DNA of 41,194 nt from Lachnospiraceae bacterium. GTDB lineage: Bacteria > Bacillota > Clostridia > Lachnospirales > Lachnospiraceae. The first letter of the stretch is position 1. Every line of letters starts with the position of its first letter. Made by a program: the position numbers and the translations under genes. Shown piece by piece: positions 38,085-41,194 of this stretch. The stretch lies in assembly GCA_017620255.1 (NCBI GenBank), contig JAFZQU010000027.1, positions 1 to 41,194 on the forward strand, written 5' to 3'. The notes under the pieces are model-generated. The model was not told the DNA's origin. It worked only from the letters and a program-made list of their open reading frames with translations, and searched no databases.

Positions 38085-40106
38085 GAACTTGTCTATCCGG
38101 TCTGCGATATAACCGGCCCGGTAATAAACAGCATAAGGATCGCCGCTTATGATCTCTACCTTCTGGAGCTCATGACCGGCGATCATTTTATTGTATTCAT
38201 CTTCCCATTTTATACCGTAAGGCTCACTTTCTTTTGTGGCATAGTCAAGCATAAAGAGAGCAGGCAGGTAGTCCGGCAGTTTAAAATCCTTAACGGCCAT
38301 ACAGTTATCATAGAAATTTCTCTGTTCATCCAGATGTGCAGCCTGCTGATAATGCCTGAAAAACATCTCTTCCATGACAGGGTAATACTCTTTCAGCCCA
38401 CTTCCGTAAAAGAGATATTCGAGCGCAGGCATCTGGAACAGTGCGGTATATCCCGTGAAATTCAGACATTTCTGTATGAAACCGTCAAGCCTCGTAATCC
38501 GTTTCAGATACCACCGGTATTCGTCTACCGAACTGAAATTACCATCCAGAAAACGGGTTGCAAGCTCCGGAACAAGTGCGCTGATCCCGATCAGGCCGGT
38601 TACTTCCTCCGGGTATTTTTCAATATATCTGTAGGCATAGAACGCAGAGATCTGGTGGGGAATAAGAATGATATTTTGCCCGGCATCTGCAGCCTGCAGG
38701 GTGTCGTGGATCAGATCTGCGAAGTAGTCGGCGGACCGTTCCCTGTCTGTATCCGGACTGAAGCCTTTCCCGGGATAGTCAATGATCATGCACCGGTATC
38801 TGTCTGAAAGTTTATCCGTCAGCACTCTGAGTGACAGTGTCGGGCAGGTGTCAAATTCAGCCCCGAGGAAAACCAGTGTATAAGGGCCTTCTCCGGTAAG
38901 ATATACGGCGATCTCCTCCCCCGCGACAGTTTCATAAGTGATATATTCATCCCGGTATTCTGTCAGTTTCCGGGATGCATCGGCCGAGAGCCTGTGCCTG
39001 TGAACGGAGTAAGCAATGGTGATGCCGGTCAGGATCAGAAGAAAAATAAAAGCAAATTTCTTAGCGTCCTTACAGAATTTCTGAAAGATCTCGGAAGCCT
39101 GATAGCCTGCAGATATCAGATCACAGATCTTGCGCAGCAGAAAAGCCGCGGCAGTGGAAAGCAGAAAGACCGTCAGGACGTAAAGAGGTACATTTCTGAT
39201 ATAACAGACGGGCGGATTGGAATCATAAATAAAGTGATGACTGAAAAGCATCACGAACAGGCCGTGGATCAGATAAAACTCCAGGGTCATTCCGCCGTAA
39301 AAAGATAAGACCTTCTCCAGGATGTACATTACCTTGTTATCGGATTCTTCCTTTAAGGAGGAAGCGATCCAAAAGACAAGAAGACTGAATGCACTGCCAG
39401 CGATGGTCTGCAGCAGGATCTGAAAGAGATAAATGATCCCGTAAGCAGAGATATTCAAAAGATGCCCGATGGCATTTGCATTTTCAGACAGAAAAAAGCA
39501 GCTTAGGAAAATGGCAGCAAGAAGCACAAAACGCAGGATCCTGTTGCCGGATCTGCGAAAGAGAGTATTCTCCTCATGGTCTGCCATATAGATCCCGACC
39601 GCAAAAACAGGTGCGGTATTGATCCACCAGTTCCCTTTGACCAGGATATGACAGATCACGCAATACCCGAAGATCCACAGGATCATGAGCAGAAGGCTGA
39701 TATGACTGTTTTTACGGTAGGAAAAATAAAAGCCGATGTAAAGAAAAAAGATGGTATAGACAAACCAAGAATACGGATTTAAAGGAAGATCCGTTGATTC
39801 AAACGCAAACCGGACCAGGAGAAAGATGATCTCTGTCAGAACAAAAACCATCAGAAGCCGGTTCAGTCTCCGGATGAGAAACCCGTGCATGTAATCATCG
39901 TCTGTCCTAAGACGTTTGATCAGTCCGTAGCCGGAGCAGAAAAAGAAGAAGGAGACGAGCAGGTATCCGATCGGTACAAATACACCAAGCCCCGGCTGCC
40001 TGAAGGCGGCCGGGACCCATGATGCAGAAGTTCTCTGCGCGAGATGATGCATCATGATCAATATGGAAAAAAGTCCGCATATTCTTTTGGAAGTTTTCCT
40101 GCTCAT
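38037..40106 (-). CDS. Acyltransferase-3 fused to a degenerate alpha/beta-hydrolase domain
   Basis: A 689-residue protein. Residues 1-340 look like an acyltransferase-3 (AT3) membrane domain with about ten helices and an early His pair (MMHHLAQR) where the family has its essential His. A further TM helix (351-366) leads to a C-terminal alpha/beta-hydrolase-like domain (about 395-680) with YTLVFLGAEFD, MIIDYPGKGFS and the nucleophile-elbow region. At the elbow GxSxG is replaced by PHQIS, with Gln485 in the nucleophile position, and no clear catalytic His is found in the usual late loop (ISGDPYAVYYRAG). The domain is therefore probably non-catalytic, perhaps binding the substrate outside the cell. 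The 3' end overlaps the L,D-transpeptidase gene. Confidence 0.8.
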   Translation of the reverse strand: MSRKTSKRICGLFSILIMMHHLAQRTSASWVPAAFRQPGLGVFVPIGYLLVSFFFFCSGYGLIKRLRTDDDYMHGFLIRRLNRLLMVFVLTEIIFLLVRFAFESTDLPLNPYSWFVYTIFFLYIGFYFSYRKNSHISLLLMILWIFGYCVICHILVKGNWWINTAPVFAVGIYMADHEENTLFRRSGNRILRFVLLAAIFLSCFFLSENANAIGHLLNISAYGIIYLFQILLQTIAGSAFSLLVFWIASSLKEESDNKVMYILEKVLSFYGGMTLEFYLIHGLFVMLFSHHFIYDSNPPVCYIRNVPLYVLTVFLLSTAAAFLLRKICDLISAGYQASEIFQKFCKDAKKFAFIFLLILTGITIAYSVHRHRLSADASRKLTEYRDEYITYETVAGEEIAVYLTGEGPYTLVFLGAEFDTCPTLSLRVLTDKLSDRYRCMIIDYPGKGFSPDTDRERSADYFADLIHDTLQAADAGQNIILIPHQISAFYAYRYIEKYPEEVTGLIGISALVPELATRFLDGNFSSVDEYRWYLKRITRLDGFIQKCLNFTGYTALFQMPALEYLFYGSGLKEYYPVMEEMFFRHYQQAAHLDEQRNFYDNCMAVKDFKLPDYLPALFMLDYATKESEPYGIKWEDEYNKMIAGHELQKVEIISGDPYAVYYRAGYIADRIDKFLMDIDDCSDTDHVVQ

Positions 40107-40165
40107 GACGCCTCCCTGAATAATGATATTTTAATCATATCATGTTTCAGAGTGATTGTATGTGC

Positions 40166-41194
40166 TTATTTTGCCTGTGAGAGATACTTATCCATCAGTT
40201 CTTTGTATTTTGCGGGATTAGCTCCCAGAACAGCATCGCCCAGGATCTTTCCCTGACTGTCTACGAAATATGTGGTGGGAGTTCCGACTGCCTCAAGCAT
40301 ATCATCGAATCCGTCCCATGCACACAGGTTTGTATATGTCACGCCGGTATCGCTGACGATAGCCTTTGCTTCATCCAGATACTTGGTGTTATTTACCCAC
40401 ACATCATCAACAAGTCCTACGATCGCTCCGCCTTTGGCCTGAAATTCTTTATTCATCTCTTCAAGTTCAGGCATCTCTTCGATACAAGGACCGCAGGTAG
40501 TGGCCCAGATGTTGATCATCGTCACCTTGTTATTGGCAAAAAGGGATTCGGATTTTACCGGATTACCTTCAAGATCGATGGTTTCAAAAGAAAGGGCTGT
40601 TCCTTCTTCCGTGCCGGTCCATACATTAGGCGTGTAATACTTCAGATTATTGAGTATCTCTTCAGAGGCATCATAGAAAGCATTGTATTCTTCAGTGCTC
40701 TCATCACGAAGGCCCGTTGCCCTGTCGTCCATTTTCCAAAGCCAGACATAGCCGTTTTCCTGATGAAGCATTTTGTAATCAACAACGGATTGTCTGTCAT
40801 CGTCAGAAACTTTTCCATACATTTTTTCTAACGTGGCCAGCATTTTGTTTTTTGCTTCCTCTTCCGAATTAACACCTTCTACGCACATTACGTTGAAAGA
40901 AGTACCGGCATGAAGTAGAGAACCTAATGTTTCACTATTTGATCCGTAATACTCTTCTTCTGTCATATCATAGTATGTCGGCCAGCCCATCATAACACCG
41001 CTGTCATAATCTATGTCGCCGATATCTTTTATCTCTATAAATCCTTTTGAAAGCTTCATGTTCTCCGGCAGATCAAAGCCGAATCCTGCACCGGGGCAGA
41101 AATAGTCACAATCGCTCTCAACCTTGACAGGCTTGCTGTTTTTCGCATTTTCTGCGTCTTCTTTGCCACAGCCTGCAAGAGCCGAACACATGCA
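40166..41194 (-). CDS. TlpA-type thioredoxin lipoprotein (5' end outside window)
   Basis: At least 342 residues; the start codon is beyond the right edge. A lipobox (ALAGC) is seen at the visible N-terminus, so it is anchored to the outer face of the membrane. About 200 residues of an unrecognised domain with many Asp, Glu and Tyr come first, then a TlpA/ResA-like thioredoxin domain: SFETIDLEGNPV, WATTCGPCIEEMPELEEMN with the CGPC active site, and the cis-Pro loop VGTPTTYF. It probably reduces disulfides of exported proteins or cytochromes. The first domain may be a partner- or ligand-binding module. Confidence 0.88.
   Translation of the reverse strand, partial: CMCSALAGCGKEDAENAKNSKPVKVESDCDYFCPGAGFGFDLPENMKLSKGFIEIKDIGDIDYDSGVMMGWPTYYDMTEEEYYGSNSETLGSLLHAGTSFNVMCVEGVNSEEEAKNKMLATLEKMYGKVSDDDRQSVVDYKMLHQENGYVWLWKMDDRATGLRDESTEEYNAFYDASEEILNNLKYYTPNVWTGTEEGTALSFETIDLEGNPVKSESLFANNKVTMINIWATTCGPCIEEMPELEEMNKEFQAKGGAIVGLVDDVWVNNTKYLDEAKAIVSDTGVTYTNLCAWDGFDDMLEAVGTPTTYFVDSQGKILGDAVLGANPAKYKELMDKYLSQAK

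Overview
The window is the replication-origin region of a Gram-positive Clostridia chromosome, most likely a member of the Lachnospiraceae. This rests on the gene order dnaA-dnaN-S4-recF-gyrB-gyrA on the minus strand, diverging from rpmH-rnpA-yidD-yidC-jag-mnmE-mnmG-rsmG-parA-parB on the plus strand, and on DUF4446- and DUF3881-type genes downstream of parB. The family assignment is inference from gene content, not a phylogeny.

Left arm (1-17840, mostly minus strand). The window opens on the first ~30 bases of a 16S rRNA gene with its leader and a near-consensus promoter. Next come a YfhO-like membrane glycosyltransferase, tRNA-Ser(GCU) and a divergent CsbB/GtrB-like GT2, a pair resembling the known lipoteichoic-acid glycosylation partners. 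A run of minus-strand genes leads back to the origin: a small Cys-rich protein, GH51 arabinofuranosidase, GH120 beta-xylosidase, two-subunit class I fumarase, gyrA, gyrB, recF, S4 protein, dnaN and dnaA. oriC is bipartite: two DnaA boxes lie between dnaA and rpmH, and three more lie between dnaA and dnaN next to a GC patch and DnaA-trio-like triplets.

Right arm (18197-30017, plus strand). This holds ribosomal, RNase P, membrane-insertion and tRNA-modification genes, then an unrecognised coiled-coil protein where Bacillus has noc. Two parS sites follow, one just upstream of the parA promoter, then parA, parB, a DUF4446 protein, an HD-GYP phosphodiesterase and a DUF3881 protein.

Accessory region (30051-35385). 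A tRNA-Arg(CCU) gene is split in its anticodon loop by a ~5.26 kb insertion. The two halves, 42 nt each with a 10-bp shared core, rejoin into a perfect 74-nt tRNA. The insertion carries its own complete tRNA-Arg(CCU) with promoter and terminator, an N-terminally truncated tyrosine integrase, a truncated ECF sigma factor head-to-head with it, an ABC-2 transporter operon, a 48-residue membrane protein and a DUF6033-like protein. GAGTGAGT repeats lie about 55 bp inside each end. This is the most unusual part of the window.

Right end (35477-41194). The host chromosome resumes with an XRE regulator fused to a degenerate superoxide-reductase-like domain, a GNAT acetyltransferase, a PEBP-like lipoprotein, an L,D-transpeptidase lipoprotein, an acyltransferase fused to an apparently inactive alpha/beta-hydrolase domain, and a TlpA-type thioredoxin lipoprotein cut by the window edge.
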